Positions 54,171 through 63,855 of a DNA stretch of 64,000 bases are shown here, piece after piece. Position 1 is the first letter of the stretch, and every line of letters begins with the position of its first letter. Where the stretch lies: positions 558,001 through 622,000 of the forward strand of contig NZ_LR594659.1 of the NCBI RefSeq assembly GCF_901827155.1. The letters run 5' to 3'. Origin of the DNA: Variovorax sp. PBL-H6. GTDB taxonomy: Bacteria > Pseudomonadota > Gammaproteobacteria > Burkholderiales > Burkholderiaceae_C. Both the position numbers and the translations under genes were made by a program. The notes beneath the pieces were generated by a model. That model was not told where the DNA came from and ran no database searches. It worked only from the letters and a program-made list of their open reading frames with translations.

Positions 54171-55052
54171 ATGTCCGTATCCACCGCCATCGCTACTCGC
54201 GGCCGTCTCTCGCTCTACCTGGACCTGATCCGCTGGAATCGGCCGGCCGGCTGGCTGCTGCTGCTATGGCCTTCGCTGTCGGCGCTCTGGTTTGCGGCCG
54301 ATGGATTTCCCGGCTGGCACTTGCTCACGGTCTTTGTGCTCGGCACCATCCTGATGCGTAGCGCCGGCTGCTGCGTCAATGACGTGGCCGACCGCGATTT
54401 CGATCGCCACGTCAAGCGCACCGCGCAGCGGCCGGTCACCAGCGGTGCGCTGTCGGTCGCCGAGGCGCTGACCGTTGGGGCCGTGCTCGCGCTGGCCGCT
54501 TTCGCCTTGGTGCTCACGACGAATCGTGCGACGGTGCTGTGGTCCTTCGCGGCGCTTGCGGTCACGCTGGTTTACCCGTTCGCCAAGCGCTTCATGTCCA
54601 TCCCGCAGGCGGTCCTGGGCATCGCCTTCAGTTTCGGCATTCCGATGGCTTTTGCGGCGGTGCAATCCTCGGTGCCGGCCTTCGCCTGGTGGTTGCTGGC
54701 GGGCAATCTGTTCTGGGTCTTGGCCTACGACACCGAGTATGCGATGGTCGACCGCGACGACGATCTCAAGATCGGGATGAAGACCTCGGCCATCACCTTC
54801 GGGCGCTTCGATGTGACCGCGGTCGTGGCGAGCTATGCCATCTATCTCGGCATCTGGGCCGCCGCCGGCACGAGCCGCGAGTTGGCTCCCATCTTCCACT
54901 GCGGCATTGCCTTGGCAGCGGTGCAGGCACTGTGGCATTGGTGGCTGATCCGCCAGCGCGCCCGGGAGGGGTGCTTCAAGGCCTTTCGGCTCAACCACTG
55001 GCTGGGCTTCACCGTGTTTGCAGGCGTCGTAGCTGGCTATCTGCTGCGCTGA
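54171..55052 (+). CDS. ubiA: 4-hydroxybenzoate octaprenyltransferase
   Basis: The 293-residue membrane enzyme attaches the prenyl tail to 4-hydroxybenzoate in ubiquinone synthesis. It has the two Asp-rich Mg sites [10 protein letters not shown] (70-79) and [20 protein letters not shown], with about eight helices. The ATG follows CAAAAT by 6 bases, a -10-like element, suggesting a leaderless mRNA. Length is normal. Confidence 0.95.
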   Translation: MSVSTAIATRGRLSLYLDLIRWNRPAGWLLLLWPSLSALWFAADGFPGWHLLTVFVLGTILMRSAGCCVNDVADRDFDRHVKRTAQRPVTSGALSVAEALTVGAVLALAAFALVLTTNRATVLWSFAALAVTLVYPFAKRFMSIPQAVLGIAFSFGIPMAFAAVQSSVPAFAWWLLAGNLFWVLAYDTEYAMVDRDDDLKIGMKTSAITFGRFDVTAVVASYAIYLGIWAAAGTSRELAPIFHCGIALAAVQALWHWWLIRQRAREGCFKAFRLNHWLGFTVFAGVVAGYLLR

Positions 55053-55069
55053 ACCTGGAGGCTGCGGTC

Positions 55070-55927
55070 TCAGCCGCGGCCGAACTCCTCAGCCAGTTCT
55101 GCCGCGCGTTGGTGGGCGGCGCGGATCGCAGTCTTGAATTTCGCCTTGACATCGGCGTTCTCAAGCGAGGTCATCGCGGCGTAGGTGGTTCCGCCCTTGG
55201 AGGTCACCCGCTCGCGCAGCACGGCGGGCGGTTCGCTTGCATCGTTCGCCAGGATCGAGGCACCGGTGAAGGTGCCAACGGCCAGTCGGTGCGCCTGCTC
55301 GGGCGTGAGTCCCAGCTCGAGGCCCGCCTCGGTCATGGCCTCGATGAAATAGAACACATAGGCGGGTCCCGAGCCGGACACTGCGGTGACCGCGTCCAGC
55401 GCGCTCTCGGCGTCCACCCAGAGCAACTCGCCGGTGGCCCCCAGCACCTGCTCCACCTGATTGCGCCCGGCCGGGTCAACGGCCGCCCGCGCGAACAGGC
55501 CGGTCATGCCCCTGCCGACCAGTGCCGGCGTGTTCGGCATGGCGCGGACCACCTGCTCGGTGGCGAGCCATCGCGCGATGCTGTCGGAGGGGATGCCGGC
55601 GGCGACGCTTATATGCAGGGCGTCCGGGGCCAGCCCCCGGACGCCCTGCGCGGCCTGCGCAAAACTCTGTGGTTTGACAGCCCAGACCAGCACCCCGCAG
55701 CGCTCGAGCGCCGCGCTGGCCACGGCGTGCGCCGAGATGCCGAAGTCGTGCCGGAGCCGTTCGCGGGCTTCGGCCTGGGGTTCGACGACCTCGAAGGTCG
55801 CGGTCGGCACCTGTCGTTTGATCAGCCCGCCAATGATGGCGCAGGCCATGTTGCCTCCGCCGATGAAGCCGATCGGCGGAAGGGGAGCCCGCTCCTGGCG
55901 GGGCAGGAAGGTGACGGCGATGTTCAT
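55070..55927 (-). CDS. proC: Pyrroline-5-carboxylate reductase
   Basis: The 285-residue enzyme makes proline with NAD(P)H. It carries the Rossmann start IGFIGGGNMACAIIGGLI (about 18-35), MPNTPALVGRG and the C-terminal signature VSGSGPAYVFYFIEAMTEAG. The N-terminus is about 12 residues longer than usual; ATG 55927 is taken because it is the first good start, and the longer frame to 56236 is judged non-coding. It is convergent with ubiA and divergent from the rplN operon. Confidence 0.93.
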   Translation of the reverse strand: MNIAVTFLPRQERAPLPPIGFIGGGNMACAIIGGLIKRQVPTATFEVVEPQAEARERLRHDFGISAHAVASAALERCGVLVWAVKPQSFAQAAQGVRGLAPDALHISVAAGIPSDSIARWLATEQVVRAMPNTPALVGRGMTGLFARAAVDPAGRNQVEQVLGATGELLWVDAESALDAVTAVSGSGPAYVFYFIEAMTEAGLELGLTPEQAHRLAVGTFTGASILANDASEPPAVLRERVTSKGGTTYAAMTSLENADVKAKFKTAIRAAHQRAAELAEEFGRG

Positions 55928-56376
55928 GCTCAATCCAGTGAATTCGAAAGCGGCGAACTGCGGGGCTACAGCGGATTGAAATTGTCGCTGCTTGCCGTCA
56001 TGGCCCGGCGGCTGCCGCCCGGTCATGTCGGACGAGCCCCGATCTCGCGGGGCTGAATCGTATAGTATGAGGCCCGGCCGATGTCCTTCGAGAAGCAGAC
56101 ACTCACATCCAATGCTTTCTTGCGAGCACTCGATGGCGCGCAGTCCATCGACGAGATGCAGTCCCGAAATGCTGCACAACATCAGCGTTTGACAGCCATG
56201 CACTCCCGTGCCACAATCGCGGGCTTCGCTTTTCAAAGGCGAAAACAGCGATAGAGCTTCTGCCCAACGGAGATGCGACGAAGTGGTTTCGATGCATGGA
56301 CGACGGGCCCAAGACTGACTGGTAGCTGCTTCCGGTGTTCGGGAGTGGCGATCGGTACAAGTTGGGAATACACGAA
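55928..56376. promoter_or_regulatory. 449-bp divergent intergenic region with promoter and leader of the spc operon
   Basis: No gene is supported here. It holds a hairpin AGCCCCG/CGGGGCT (56035-56041 with 56048-56054), a -10-like TATAGT (56061-56066), and the strongest promoter of the window, TTGACA (56189-56194) and CACAAT (56212-56217), 17 bases apart. Start of transcription near 56224 gives a 150-base leader whose first bases fold as a stem TTCGCT/GGCGAA (56225-56230 with 56238-56243). Such leaders often serve ribosomal-protein autoregulation. Confidence 0.6.
56189..56217 (+). promoter_or_regulatory. Sigma-70 promoter of rplN operon
   Basis: A perfect -35 TTGACA, 17-base spacer and CACAAT -10. 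It points to rplN and is about 160 bases upstream of its ATG. Confidence 0.7.
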
Positions 56377-56745
56377 ATGATCCAAACTGAATCCCGGCTC
56401 GATGTGGCCGACAACACGGGCGCGAAATCCGTCCTGTGTATCAAGGTGCTCGGTGGCTCCAAGCGGCGCTATGCCAGCGTGGGCGATGTCATCAAGGTCA
56501 GCATCAAGGAGGCCGCTCCGCGCGGTCGCGTCAAGAAGGGCGAGATCTACAGTGCTGTGGTGGTTCGTACCGCCAAGGGCATCCGTCGCGCCGACGGCTC
56601 GCTCGTCAAGTTCGACGGCAATGCCGCCGTTCTGCTCAACGCCAAGCTGGAGCCCATCGGCACCCGCATCTTCGGACCGGTCACGCGCGAGCTGCGTACC
56701 GAAAAGTTCATGAAGATCGTGTCGCTGGCCCCCGAAGTTCTGTAA
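56377..56745 (+). CDS. rplN: 50S ribosomal protein L14
   Basis: The 122-residue protein ([20 protein letters not shown] start, [20 protein letters not shown]) is a full-length L14. It opens the operon after a 449-base gap; in many bacteria rpsQ stands right before it, so the S10 operon is separated here. ATG 56377 is chosen over an upstream in-frame start at 56335 because L14 always begins MIQ. Confidence 0.98.
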   Translation: MIQTESRLDVADNTGAKSVLCIKVLGGSKRRYASVGDVIKVSIKEAAPRGRVKKGEIYSAVVVRTAKGIRRADGSLVKFDGNAAVLLNAKLEPIGTRIFGPVTRELRTEKFMKIVSLAPEVL

Positions 56746-56755
56746 GGACAACGCC

Positions 56756-57073
56756 ATGAACAAGATTCGCAAGGGCGACCAGGTCGTCGTGCTGGCCGGG
56801 CGCGACAAGGGCAAGCGCGGCACGGTGTCGCTGCGCAAGGACGACTCGCACCTGATCGTCGACGGCATCAACCTGGTCAAGAAGCACACCAAGCCGAATC
56901 CTCTCAAGGGAACGACCGGTGGCATCGTCGAGAAGGCCATGCCGATTCACCAATCCAACGTGGCGATCTTCAATGCCGCGACCGGCAAGGCCGATCGCGT
57001 GGGCATCAAGGTCACGGACGGCAAGCGCGTTCGCGTCTTCAAGTCCAGCGGCGAAGAAATCAAGGCCGCCTAA
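56756..57073 (+). CDS. rplX: 50S ribosomal protein L24
   Basis: The 105-residue protein has the KOW motif [18 protein letters not shown]. It starts an assembly nucleus on 23S rRNA. Normal length, 10 bases after rplN. Confidence 0.98.
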   Translation: MNKIRKGDQVVVLAGRDKGKRGTVSLRKDDSHLIVDGINLVKKHTKPNPLKGTTGGIVEKAMPIHQSNVAIFNAATGKADRVGIKVTDGKRVRVFKSSGEEIKAA

Positions 57074-57084
57074 GAGGTACTCAC

Positions 57085-57624
57085 ATGGCACGTCTCCAAC
57101 AACACTATCGCGAAAAGATCGCGAAGGACCTGATCGAGAAGTTCGGCTACACCTCGCCGATGCAGGTTCCCCGCCTCACCAAGATCACGCTCAACATGGG
57201 CGTGGGCGAAGCGGTCGCCGACAAGAAGGTGCTCGACAATGCGGTCGCCGACCTGACCAAGATTGCCGGCCAGAAGCCGGTCGTGACCAAGTCGAAGAAG
57301 GCCATCGCGGGCTTCAAGATCCGTGAGAACCAGCCGATCGGCTGCATGGTCACGCTGCGCGGCATCCAGATGTACGAATTCCTGGACCGCTTCGTAACCG
57401 TGGCGCTGCCGCGGGTGCGCGACTTTCGCGGCATCTCCGGGCGTGCTTTCGATGGTCGCGGCAACTACAACATCGGCGTGAAAGAGCAGATCATTTTTCC
57501 TGAGATCGAGTACGACAAGGTCGACGCCCTGCGCGGTCTCAATATCAGCATCACGACCACGGCCAAGACCGACGAAGAAGCCAAGGCGCTGCTCGCGGGC
57601 TTCCGTTTCCCGTTCAAGAACTGA
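57085..57624 (+). CDS. rplE: 50S ribosomal protein L5
   Basis: The 179-residue protein carries [19 protein letters not shown] and [18 protein letters not shown], typical of L5, which binds 5S rRNA. Normal length. Confidence 0.98.
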   Translation: MARLQQHYREKIAKDLIEKFGYTSPMQVPRLTKITLNMGVGEAVADKKVLDNAVADLTKIAGQKPVVTKSKKAIAGFKIRENQPIGCMVTLRGIQMYEFLDRFVTVALPRVRDFRGISGRAFDGRGNYNIGVKEQIIFPEIEYDKVDALRGLNISITTTAKTDEEAKALLAGFRFPFKN

Positions 57625-57632
57625 GGTGACTT

Positions 57633-57938
57633 GTGGCTAAAGTAGCTTTGATCGAGCGCGAGCTCAAGCGAGAAAAACTGGTCGCAAAGTACGCCGCCAA
57701 GCATGCGGAACTGAAGGCGATCGCCAACGACGCGAAGAAGAGCGACGAAGAGCGCGCGGCCGCCCGCCTGGGGCTGCAGAAGCTCCCGCGCAACGCCAAT
57801 CCGACGCGCCAGCGCAACCGCTGCGAAATCACCGGCCGTCCGCGTGGCACCTTCCGCCAGTTCGGTCTGGCCCGCGCCAAGATCCGCGAATTGGCCTTCA
57901 GCGGCGACATTCCCGGTGTCACCAAGGCCAGCTGGTAA
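57633..57938 (+). CDS. rpsN: 30S ribosomal protein S14, zinc-free long form
   Basis: The 101-residue protein starts with GTG and lacks the two CxxC zinc pairs; only one Cys is kept in [11 protein letters not shown]. This is the long zinc-independent form found in most proteobacteria. GAGGTGA is the ribosome site. It sits between rplE and rpsH as usual. Confidence 0.97.
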   Translation: MAKVALIERELKREKLVAKYAAKHAELKAIANDAKKSDEERAAARLGLQKLPRNANPTRQRNRCEITGRPRGTFRQFGLARAKIRELAFSGDIPGVTKASW

Positions 57939-57958
57939 GCCAGGCAGGAGCAAAGAAC

Positions 57959-58354
57959 ATGAGCATGAGTGATCCCATTGCCGACCTGCTGACGCGGATC
58001 CGCAACGCGCAGATGGTGGCGAAGCCCACGGTGTCGGTCCCGTCTTCCAAGGTGAAGATCGCGATCGCGCAGGTCCTGAAGGACGAGGGCTACATCGACG
58101 GTTTCCAGGTCAAGACCGAAGCCGGCAAGAGCGAACTCGAGATCGCGCTGAAGTACTACGCCGGCCGTCCGGTCATCGAGCGCATCGAACGCGTGAGCCG
58201 TCCCGGGCTGCGCGTCTACAAGGCCAGCGCTGCAATCCCGCAAGTGCAGAACGGCCTGGGCGTCGCGATCGTCACCACCCCCAAGGGTGTGATGACCGAC
58301 CGCAAGGCTCGCGCCAGCGGCGTCGGCGGCGAAGTGCTGTGCTACGTCGCCTGA
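57959..58354 (+). CDS. rpsH: 30S ribosomal protein S8
   Basis: The 131-residue protein ([17 protein letters not shown] start, [10 protein letters not shown] end) is complete. In E. coli S8 is the repressor of the spc operon acting at rplE mRNA; the same may hold here. Confidence 0.98.
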   Translation: MSMSDPIADLLTRIRNAQMVAKPTVSVPSSKVKIAIAQVLKDEGYIDGFQVKTEAGKSELEIALKYYAGRPVIERIERVSRPGLRVYKASAAIPQVQNGLGVAIVTTPKGVMTDRKARASGVGGEVLCYVA

Positions 58355-58379
58355 CCGAGACATCGAGGAGAACACTGAA

Positions 58380-58913
58380 ATGTCCCGAGTAGGAAAAATG
58401 CCGATCGCCATTCCCCAAGACGTGGATGTGGCGATCAAGGAAGAGCAGATCAGCATCAAGGGCAAGGGCGGCACGCTCAGCCTGCCGCTGAATGCGCTGG
58501 TGAACATCGTCAACAAGGACGGCAAGCTGAGCTTCGAACCCGCCAACGAGTCGCGTGACGCGAACGCGATGAGCGGTACAGTGCGCCAGCTGGTCAACAA
58601 CATGGTGGTCGGTGTGACCAAGGGCTTCGAGAAGAAGCTGAACCTGGTCGGCGTGGGCTACAAGGCCCAGGCGCAAGGCGCCAAGCTGAACCTGCAGGTC
58701 GGCTACTCGCACCCGGTCGACAAGCTGATGCCCGAAGGCATCACGGTGGCGACGCCCACCCCGACCGAAGTCGTGATCAAGGGTGCCGACCGCCAGCGCG
58801 TAGGCCAGATCGCCGCTGAGATCCGAGCTGTTCGTCCGCCCGAACCCTACAAGGGCAAAGGCATCCGCTATGCGGACGAGAAGATCGTGATCAAAGAGAC
58901 CAAGAAGAAATAA
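58380..58913 (+). CDS. rplF: 50S ribosomal protein L6
   Basis: The 177-residue protein shows [12 protein letters not shown] and the C-terminal signature [14 protein letters not shown]. Complete, normal length. Confidence 0.98.
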   Translation: MSRVGKMPIAIPQDVDVAIKEEQISIKGKGGTLSLPLNALVNIVNKDGKLSFEPANESRDANAMSGTVRQLVNNMVVGVTKGFEKKLNLVGVGYKAQAQGAKLNLQVGYSHPVDKLMPEGITVATPTPTEVVIKGADRQRVGQIAAEIRAVRPPEPYKGKGIRYADEKIVIKETKKK

Positions 58914-58924
58914 GGGGCAGCAAA

Positions 58925-59293
58925 ATGATGTTGACCAAGAAAGCACAGCGTCTTCGCCGCTCGCGCCAGACCCGCATCCGCATTGCGACGCAAGGCGTGG
59001 CGCGCCTGACGGTGAACCGTACCAACCTGCACATCTATGCCGCTGTCATCTCTGACGACGGCACCAAGGTGATCGCGTCCGCCTCAACGGCGGAAGTCGA
59101 AGTGCGCAACTCGTTAGGTGGTTCCGGCAAGGGCGGCAACACCGCGGCAGCCACCATCATCGGCAAGCGCATCGCTGAAAAGGCGAAGGCCGCCGGTGTC
59201 GAGAAGGTCGCCTTCGACCGTGCCGGTTTCGCCTACCACGGACGCGTCAAGGCGCTGGCCGATGCGGCTCGCGAAGCCGGCCTGCAGTTCTAA
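58925..59293 (+). CDS. rplR: 50S ribosomal protein L18
   Basis: The 122-residue 5S-rRNA-binding protein contains [16 protein letters not shown] and the end [16 protein letters not shown]. Two adjacent ATGs (58925, 58928) exist; the first is taken. Confidence 0.97.
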   Translation: MMLTKKAQRLRRSRQTRIRIATQGVARLTVNRTNLHIYAAVISDDGTKVIASASTAEVEVRNSLGGSGKGGNTAAATIIGKRIAEKAKAAGVEKVAFDRAGFAYHGRVKALADAAREAGLQF

Positions 59294-59312
59294 CCGGACA
59301 CGAGATTCAAAT

Positions 59313-59831
59313 ATGGCAAAGATTCAGGCAAGAACGCAAAGCGAAGGCCCCGAAGACGGTTTGCGCGAGAAGATGATTGCGATCAATCGCGTCACCAAGG
59401 TGGTGAAGGGTGGTCGTATCCTGGGTTTCGCAGCCCTCACCGTGGTCGGTGACGGCGATGGTCGCGTCGGCATGGGCAAGGGCAAGTCGAAGGAAGTGCC
59501 GGCCGCCGTGCAGAAGGCGATGGAAGAAGCCCGTCGTAATCTCGCGAAGATCTCGATCAAGAACGGCACGTTGCACCATCGCGTGACGGGCCATTGGGGT
59601 GCCGCCTCGGTGGTCATGATCCCGGCGCCGAAGGGTACCGGCATCATCGCCGGCGGCCCGATGCGCGCAGTGTTCGAAGTAATGGGCATCACTGACATTG
59701 TGGCCAAGAGCCACGGTTCGTCTAATCCCTACAACATGGTGCGTGCCACGCTCGACGGTCTGCGCAATTCGACGACGGCGTCCGAAGTCGCAGCCAAGCG
59801 CGGCCTGACCGTCGAGCAACTCTTCGCCTGA
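59313..59831 (+). CDS. rpsE: 30S ribosomal protein S5
   Basis: The 172-residue protein has [20 protein letters not shown] and GNPYNMV-like [14 protein letters not shown], both S5 marks. ATG 59313 gives the family start MAKIQ. It shapes mRNA entry and decoding fidelity. Confidence 0.98.
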   Translation: MAKIQARTQSEGPEDGLREKMIAINRVTKVVKGGRILGFAALTVVGDGDGRVGMGKGKSKEVPAAVQKAMEEARRNLAKISIKNGTLHHRVTGHWGAASVVMIPAPKGTGIIAGGPMRAVFEVMGITDIVAKSHGSSNPYNMVRATLDGLRNSTTASEVAAKRGLTVEQLFA

Positions 59832-59845
59832 ACGGGAGTATCGAC

Positions 59846-60031
59846 ATGACAACGCAACAACAAACGCTCAAGGTGCAACTGGTCAAGAGCCCGATCGGCA
59901 CCAAGCAATCGCATCGCGACACCGTGCGCGGCCTGGGCCTGCGCAAGCTCAACAGCGTGAGCGAACTGCAGGACACGCCCGCGGTGCGCGGCATGATCAA
60001 CAAGATCAGTTATCTGGTCAAAGTGCTCTAA
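59846..60031 (+). CDS. rpmD: 50S ribosomal protein L30
   Basis: The 61-residue protein contains [20 protein letters not shown], the L30 signature. It follows rpsE by 14 bases. Confidence 0.97.
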   Translation: MTTQQQTLKVQLVKSPIGTKQSHRDTVRGLGLRKLNSVSELQDTPAVRGMINKISYLVKVL

Positions 60032-60055
60032 ACAGAGTCACTGAGAGAGACGCAT

Positions 60056-60487
60056 ATGGAACTCAATGGCATCAAGCCGGCGGCGGGCGCCAAGCACGCC
60101 AAGCGCCGTGTCGGCCGCGGTATTGGCTCCGGCCTGGGCAAGACTGCGGGTCGTGGTCACAAGGGTCAGAAGTCGCGCGCGGGCGGCTTTCACAAGGTGG
60201 GATTCGAGGGCGGCCAGATGCCGCTGCAGCGCCGCCTGCCCAAGCGGGGGTTCAAATCACAATCGCTCAAGTACAACGCCGAGGTGACGCTGACGGGGCT
60301 CGAGAAGCTGGGCTTGGCCGAAGTGGACCTGCTCGCGCTCAAGCAAGCCGGCCTGGTGGGCCAGATCGCCAAGGTGGTGAAGGTTATCAAGTCGGGCGAG
60401 CTGACCAAGGCCGTCAAGCTGACGGGTATCGGCGCGACTGCCGGTGCCAAGACCGCAATCGAAGCGGTCGGCGGCAGCGTGGCCTGA
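60056..60487 (+). CDS. rplO: 50S ribosomal protein L15
   Basis: The 143-residue protein has the Gly/Arg/Lys-rich start [20 protein letters not shown] and [17 protein letters not shown]. Complete. Confidence 0.98.
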   Translation: MELNGIKPAAGAKHAKRRVGRGIGSGLGKTAGRGHKGQKSRAGGFHKVGFEGGQMPLQRRLPKRGFKSQSLKYNAEVTLTGLEKLGLAEVDLLALKQAGLVGQIAKVVKVIKSGELTKAVKLTGIGATAGAKTAIEAVGGSVA

Positions 60488-60509
60488 TCGCAAGCGAAAG
60501 AAGGTCATA

Positions 60510-61820
60510 GTGGCAACGAACGCGGCGACGCTCGCAAAGACAGGCAAGTTCGGCGATCTGCGTCGCCGGCTCGTCTTCTTGCTGCTCGCCCTCGTGGTCT
60601 ATCGCATCGGAGCTCACATTCCGGTGCCGGGCATCAACCCGGACCAATTGGCGCAGTTGTTCCAGGGCCAGCAAGGCGGCATCCTAAGCCTCTTCAACAT
60701 GTTCTCGGGCGGTGCGCTATCGCGCTTCACCGTGTTCGCGCTGGGTATCATGCCGTACATCTCCGCGTCGATCATCATGCAGTTGATGACCTACGTCGTG
60801 CCGACCTTCGAACAACTGAAAAAGGAAGGCGAGAGCGGCCGGCGCAAGATCACGCAGTACACGCGCTATGGGACGCTAGGCCTCGCGCTCTTTCAGTCTT
60901 TCAGCATCGCTGTGGCGCTGGAATCTTCGGCAGGCCTGGTGATCTCGCCTGGCTTCGGCTTTCGCCTCACGGCAATGGTCAGCCTCACGGCTGGTTCGAT
61001 GTTCCTGATGTGGCTGGGTGAGCAGATCACCGAGAGAGGTCTGGGCAACGGGATCTCGATCCTGATCTTCGCCGGCATCGCAGCCGGCCTGCCCAGCGCC
61101 ATCGGCGGCCTGCTCGAATTGGTGCGCACCGGTGCCATGAATGTGCTCGTTGCGCTGTTTATCGTTGCGGTGGTGATGCTGGTCACATACTTCGTGGTAT
61201 TCGTGGAACGTGGCCAGCGCAAGATTCTGGTGAATTACGCGCGTCGGCAAGTCGGCAATAAAGTCTACGGCGGCCAGTCCTCCCATCTCCCGCTGAAGCT
61301 CAACATGGCTGGGGTGATCCCGCCGATCTTTGCCTCTTCGATCATCTTGCTGCCAACCACGGTGGTAAGTTGGTTCAGCACCGGCGACAGCATGCGCTGG
61401 ATCAAGGACATCGCGAGTGCGCTGACGCCGGGGCAACCGATCTACGTGCTGCTTTATGCGGCCGCAATCGTGTTCTTCTGTTTCTTCTACACGGCACTCG
61501 TATTCAACAGCCGCGAGACCGCCGACAATCTGAAGAAAAGCGGTGCATTCATCCCGGGCATTCGCCCAGGTGACCAGACTGCGCGCTACATCGACAAGAT
61601 CCTGGTTCGACTGACGCTGGCAGGCGCGGTGTACATCACATTCGTCTGCCTGCTGCCGGAGTTCCTGATTCTGAAATACAACGTGCCGTTCTATTTCGGT
61701 GGTACCTCTTTGCTGATTATCGTGGTGGTCACGATGGACTTCATGGCCCAAGTGCAGAACTACATGATGTCGCAGCAGTACGAATCCCTGTTAAAGAAGG
61801 CCAATTTCAAGACTTCCTAG
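60510..61820 (+). CDS. secY: Protein translocase channel SecY
   Basis: The 436-residue membrane protein has ten helices and the SecY signatures [20 protein letters not shown] and, later, GERGLGNG-type [18 protein letters not shown]. It forms the Sec pore with SecE and SecG. The GTG at 60510 is chosen because AAGAAGG lies upstream and the product then starts [20 protein letters not shown] as usual. Confidence 0.97.
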   Translation: MATNAATLAKTGKFGDLRRRLVFLLLALVVYRIGAHIPVPGINPDQLAQLFQGQQGGILSLFNMFSGGALSRFTVFALGIMPYISASIIMQLMTYVVPTFEQLKKEGESGRRKITQYTRYGTLGLALFQSFSIAVALESSAGLVISPGFGFRLTAMVSLTAGSMFLMWLGEQITERGLGNGISILIFAGIAAGLPSAIGGLLELVRTGAMNVLVALFIVAVVMLVTYFVVFVERGQRKILVNYARRQVGNKVYGGQSSHLPLKLNMAGVIPPIFASSIILLPTTVVSWFSTGDSMRWIKDIASALTPGQPIYVLLYAAAIVFFCFFYTALVFNSRETADNLKKSGAFIPGIRPGDQTARYIDKILVRLTLAGAVYITFVCLLPEFLILKYNVPFYFGGTSLLIIVVVTMDFMAQVQNYMMSQQYESLLKKANFKTS

Positions 61821-61832
61821 CAGGCAAGCGAG

Positions 61833-62030
61833 ATGTCGAGGTCGAGTCATTTCGAATGCGACCTTCGGATCAAAGTGGAAAATGGATGCATCGTGCTGGG
61901 ACACATTTCCGGAAAGATGCGTATGAACTGCAACTGCATCCTTCCAGGTGACAAGGTCACCGTCGAGTTGACGCCCCTGACTAGAGCCGGGCGCGCATTG
62001 TGTTTAGGGCGAAGTGAGTCGCCGGGTTGA
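61833..62030 (+). pseudogene. infA: Decayed translation initiation factor IF-1 gene
   Basis: This is the normal infA place. The middle reads [19 protein letters not shown], then [13 protein letters not shown], clearly IF-1, but both ends are shifted. At the start NATF (61855-61866) lies in another frame than the following RIKVENG, one base being lost in TTC-CGG; upstream pieces sit in a third frame, and the first ten residues of IF-1 are missing. After ELTP the normal end [10 protein letters not shown] is found at 61985-62014, ending TGA 62015, in a different frame; the open frame instead runs to 62030 with unrelated residues. The Arg/His/Tyr of the RNA-binding loop became Cys and Asn ([11 protein letters not shown]). 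A working copy must exist elsewhere. Confidence 0.8.
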
Positions 62031-62051
62031 ACAGAGTTTTAGGAGAGTGAA

Positions 62052-62165
62052 ATGAGAGTTTCGGCTTCGGTCAAGACCATTTGCCGCAATTGCAAGATCA
62101 TCCGCCGCAAAGGTGTTGTGCGCGTGATCTGCACTGACCCGCGCCACAAGCAGCGCCAGGGTTGA
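62052..62165 (+). CDS. rpmJ: 50S ribosomal protein L36, zinc-binding form
   Basis: The 37-residue protein ([20 protein letters not shown] start, [13 protein letters not shown] end) has the zinc set Cys11, Cys14, Cys27 and His32. It is complete; AGGAGAG is 6 bases before the ATG. It sits between infA and rpsM. Confidence 0.97.
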   Translation: MRVSASVKTICRNCKIIRRKGVVRVICTDPRHKQRQG

Positions 62166-62188
62166 CCTAGAGATTTAAGAGGACGCAC

Positions 62189-62554
62189 ATGGCACGTATT
62201 GCTGGCATCAACATTCCGCCACACAAGCACGCTGAAATCGGCCTGACCGCCATCTTCGGCATCGGTCGCACCCGCGCCCGCAAGATCTGCGAAGCGAGCG
62301 GTATCGAGTATTCAAAGAAGATCAAGGATCTGACTGACGCCGATCTCGAGAAGATCCGCGATCAGATCGCGCTCTTCACCATCGAGGGGGACCTGCGTCG
62401 CGAGACGACGATGAACATCAAGCGCTTGATGGACATCGGCTGCTATCGCGGCTTCCGTCACCGTCGCGGCCTGCCGATGCGCGGCCAGCGCACGCGCACC
62501 AACGCCCGCACCCGCAAGGGTCCGCGCAAGGCCGCGCAGTCTCTGAAGAAGTAA
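62189..62554 (+). CDS. rpsM: 30S ribosomal protein S13
   Basis: The 121-residue protein has [20 protein letters not shown] and the basic end [15 protein letters not shown] that contacts P-site tRNA. Complete. Confidence 0.98.
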   Translation: MARIAGINIPPHKHAEIGLTAIFGIGRTRARKICEASGIEYSKKIKDLTDADLEKIRDQIALFTIEGDLRRETTMNIKRLMDIGCYRGFRHRRGLPMRGQRTRTNARTRKGPRKAAQSLKK

Positions 62555-62566
62555 GGATAGACAAGC

Positions 62567-62971
62567 ATGGCTAAAGCTCCTGCCAACAACGCCGCACAGC
62601 GCGTTCGCAAGAAGGTCCGCAAGAACGTGGCGGACGGCATCGCGCACGTGCATGCCTCGTTCAACAACACGATCATCACGATTACCGATCGCCAAGGCAA
62701 CGCCCTGTCATGGGCGTCATCGGGCGGCCAGGGCTTCAAGGGCTCGCGCAAGTCGACGCCCTTCGCTGCGCAGGTTGCTTCGGAAGTTGCCGGCCGCGCT
62801 GCGGTGGAACAAGGTATCAAGAATCTCGACGTAGAGATCAAAGGTCCCGGTCCGGGTCGCGAGTCTTCGGTGCGCGCGCTGGCCGCACTGGGTATCCGCA
62901 TCAACTCGATCGCCGATGTGACGCCGGTTCCTCACAACGGCTGCCGTCCCCAAAAGCGCCGTCGCATTTGA
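62567..62971 (+). CDS. rpsK: 30S ribosomal protein S11
   Basis: The 134-residue protein contains [20 protein letters not shown] and the end [18 protein letters not shown]. Complete. A strong terminator follows 15 bases after its stop. Confidence 0.98.
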   Translation: MAKAPANNAAQRVRKKVRKNVADGIAHVHASFNNTIITITDRQGNALSWASSGGQGFKGSRKSTPFAAQVASEVAGRAAVEQGIKNLDVEIKGPGPGRESSVRALAALGIRINSIADVTPVPHNGCRPQKRRRI

Positions 62972-62985
62972 GGCGAAGGCGTCTA

Positions 62986-63026
62986 GCGCAGCCAGCTTCC
63001 GGGCCGGCTGCGCGTTTGCTTTTTTT
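62986..63026 (+). terminator. Intrinsic terminator or attenuator between rpsK and rpsD
   Basis: The 8-bp stem GCGCAGCC/GGCTGCGC (62986-62993 with 63006-63013) is followed by GTTTGC and seven T residues (63020-63026). It stands inside what is normally one alpha operon, so it may lower or control rpsD-rpoA expression. Confidence 0.8.
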
Positions 63027-63103
63027 CAACAAGCCCACCGCCATCGGCACGCCGCTGATGGCTCCCGCAGACATCTGCGGCAGATGACACAAAGGAAGAT
63101 CAA

Positions 63104-63727
63104 GTGGCACGTTACCTCGGACCCAAAGCTAAACTCTCTCGCCGCGAAGGCACCGACCTGTTCCTGAAGAGCGCGCGTCGTTCTATCCAGGACAAGGCCA
63201 AGTTCGACTCCAAGCCTGGTCAGCATGGCCGCACCTCGGGTCAGCGCACATCCGACTTCGGTCTGCAGCTTCGCGAGAAGCAGAAGGTCAAGCGCATGTA
63301 CGGGGTGCTTGAGAAGCAGTTCCGCCGCTACTTCGAGGAAGCCGATCGCCGCCGCGGAAACACCGGCGCCAACCTGCTGTTCCTGCTGGAGTCGCGATTG
63401 GACAACGTCGTCTACCGAATGGGCTTCGGCTCCACGCGTGCCGAAGCGCGTCAGTTGGTCTCGCACAAGGCGATAACGGTGAATGGCCAGTCGGTCAACA
63501 TCCCGTCGTACCTCGTCAAGACGGGTGACGTAGTCGCGGTGCGCGACAAGTCCAAGAAGCAGAACCGCATTGTCGAGGCGCTGCAATTGGCCCAGCAGGT
63601 CGGCATCCCGGCTTGGGTCGAAGTGAACATCGACAAGGCCGAAGGCACGTTCAAGAAGGTACCCGATCGCGACGAATTCGGCGCTGACATCAACGAATCG
63701 CTGATCGTCGAGCTGTATTCGAGGTAA
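63104..63727 (+). CDS. rpsD: 30S ribosomal protein S4
   Basis: The 207-residue protein has [20 protein letters not shown] and the S4 RNA-binding domain [20 protein letters not shown]. It starts with GTG. In E. coli S4 represses the alpha operon; here it lies 132 bases behind rpsK and a terminator, so it may have its own promoter. Confidence 0.97.
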   Translation: MARYLGPKAKLSRREGTDLFLKSARRSIQDKAKFDSKPGQHGRTSGQRTSDFGLQLREKQKVKRMYGVLEKQFRRYFEEADRRRGNTGANLLFLLESRLDNVVYRMGFGSTRAEARQLVSHKAITVNGQSVNIPSYLVKTGDVVAVRDKSKKQNRIVEALQLAQQVGIPAWVEVNIDKAEGTFKKVPDRDEFGADINESLIVELYSR

Positions 63728-63855
63728 CAGGCGATAACGTGCCGCCCTTGCGCGGTCCGAATTTTTGAATCTTGTTCCCTGTCGCGGATAGCGCGACCGG
63801 GCACTTCACCAGCCTTACCGGTGTAACGAGCCGGGGGTATTGAGAGGAAGTCTGC
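63728..63855 (+). promoter_or_regulatory. rpsD-rpoA spacer with hairpin
   Basis: The 128-bp spacer holds AATTTTTGAA, then the stem GTCGCG/CGCGAC (63781-63786 with 63792-63797) without a T run. It may be a leader element or a weak processing site. No gene is seen. Confidence 0.35.

Noticed and set aside
56225..56376. Riboswitch before rplN
   Set aside because: Only one small stem is seen and no known aptamer core; a ribosomal-protein leader is the simpler reading.
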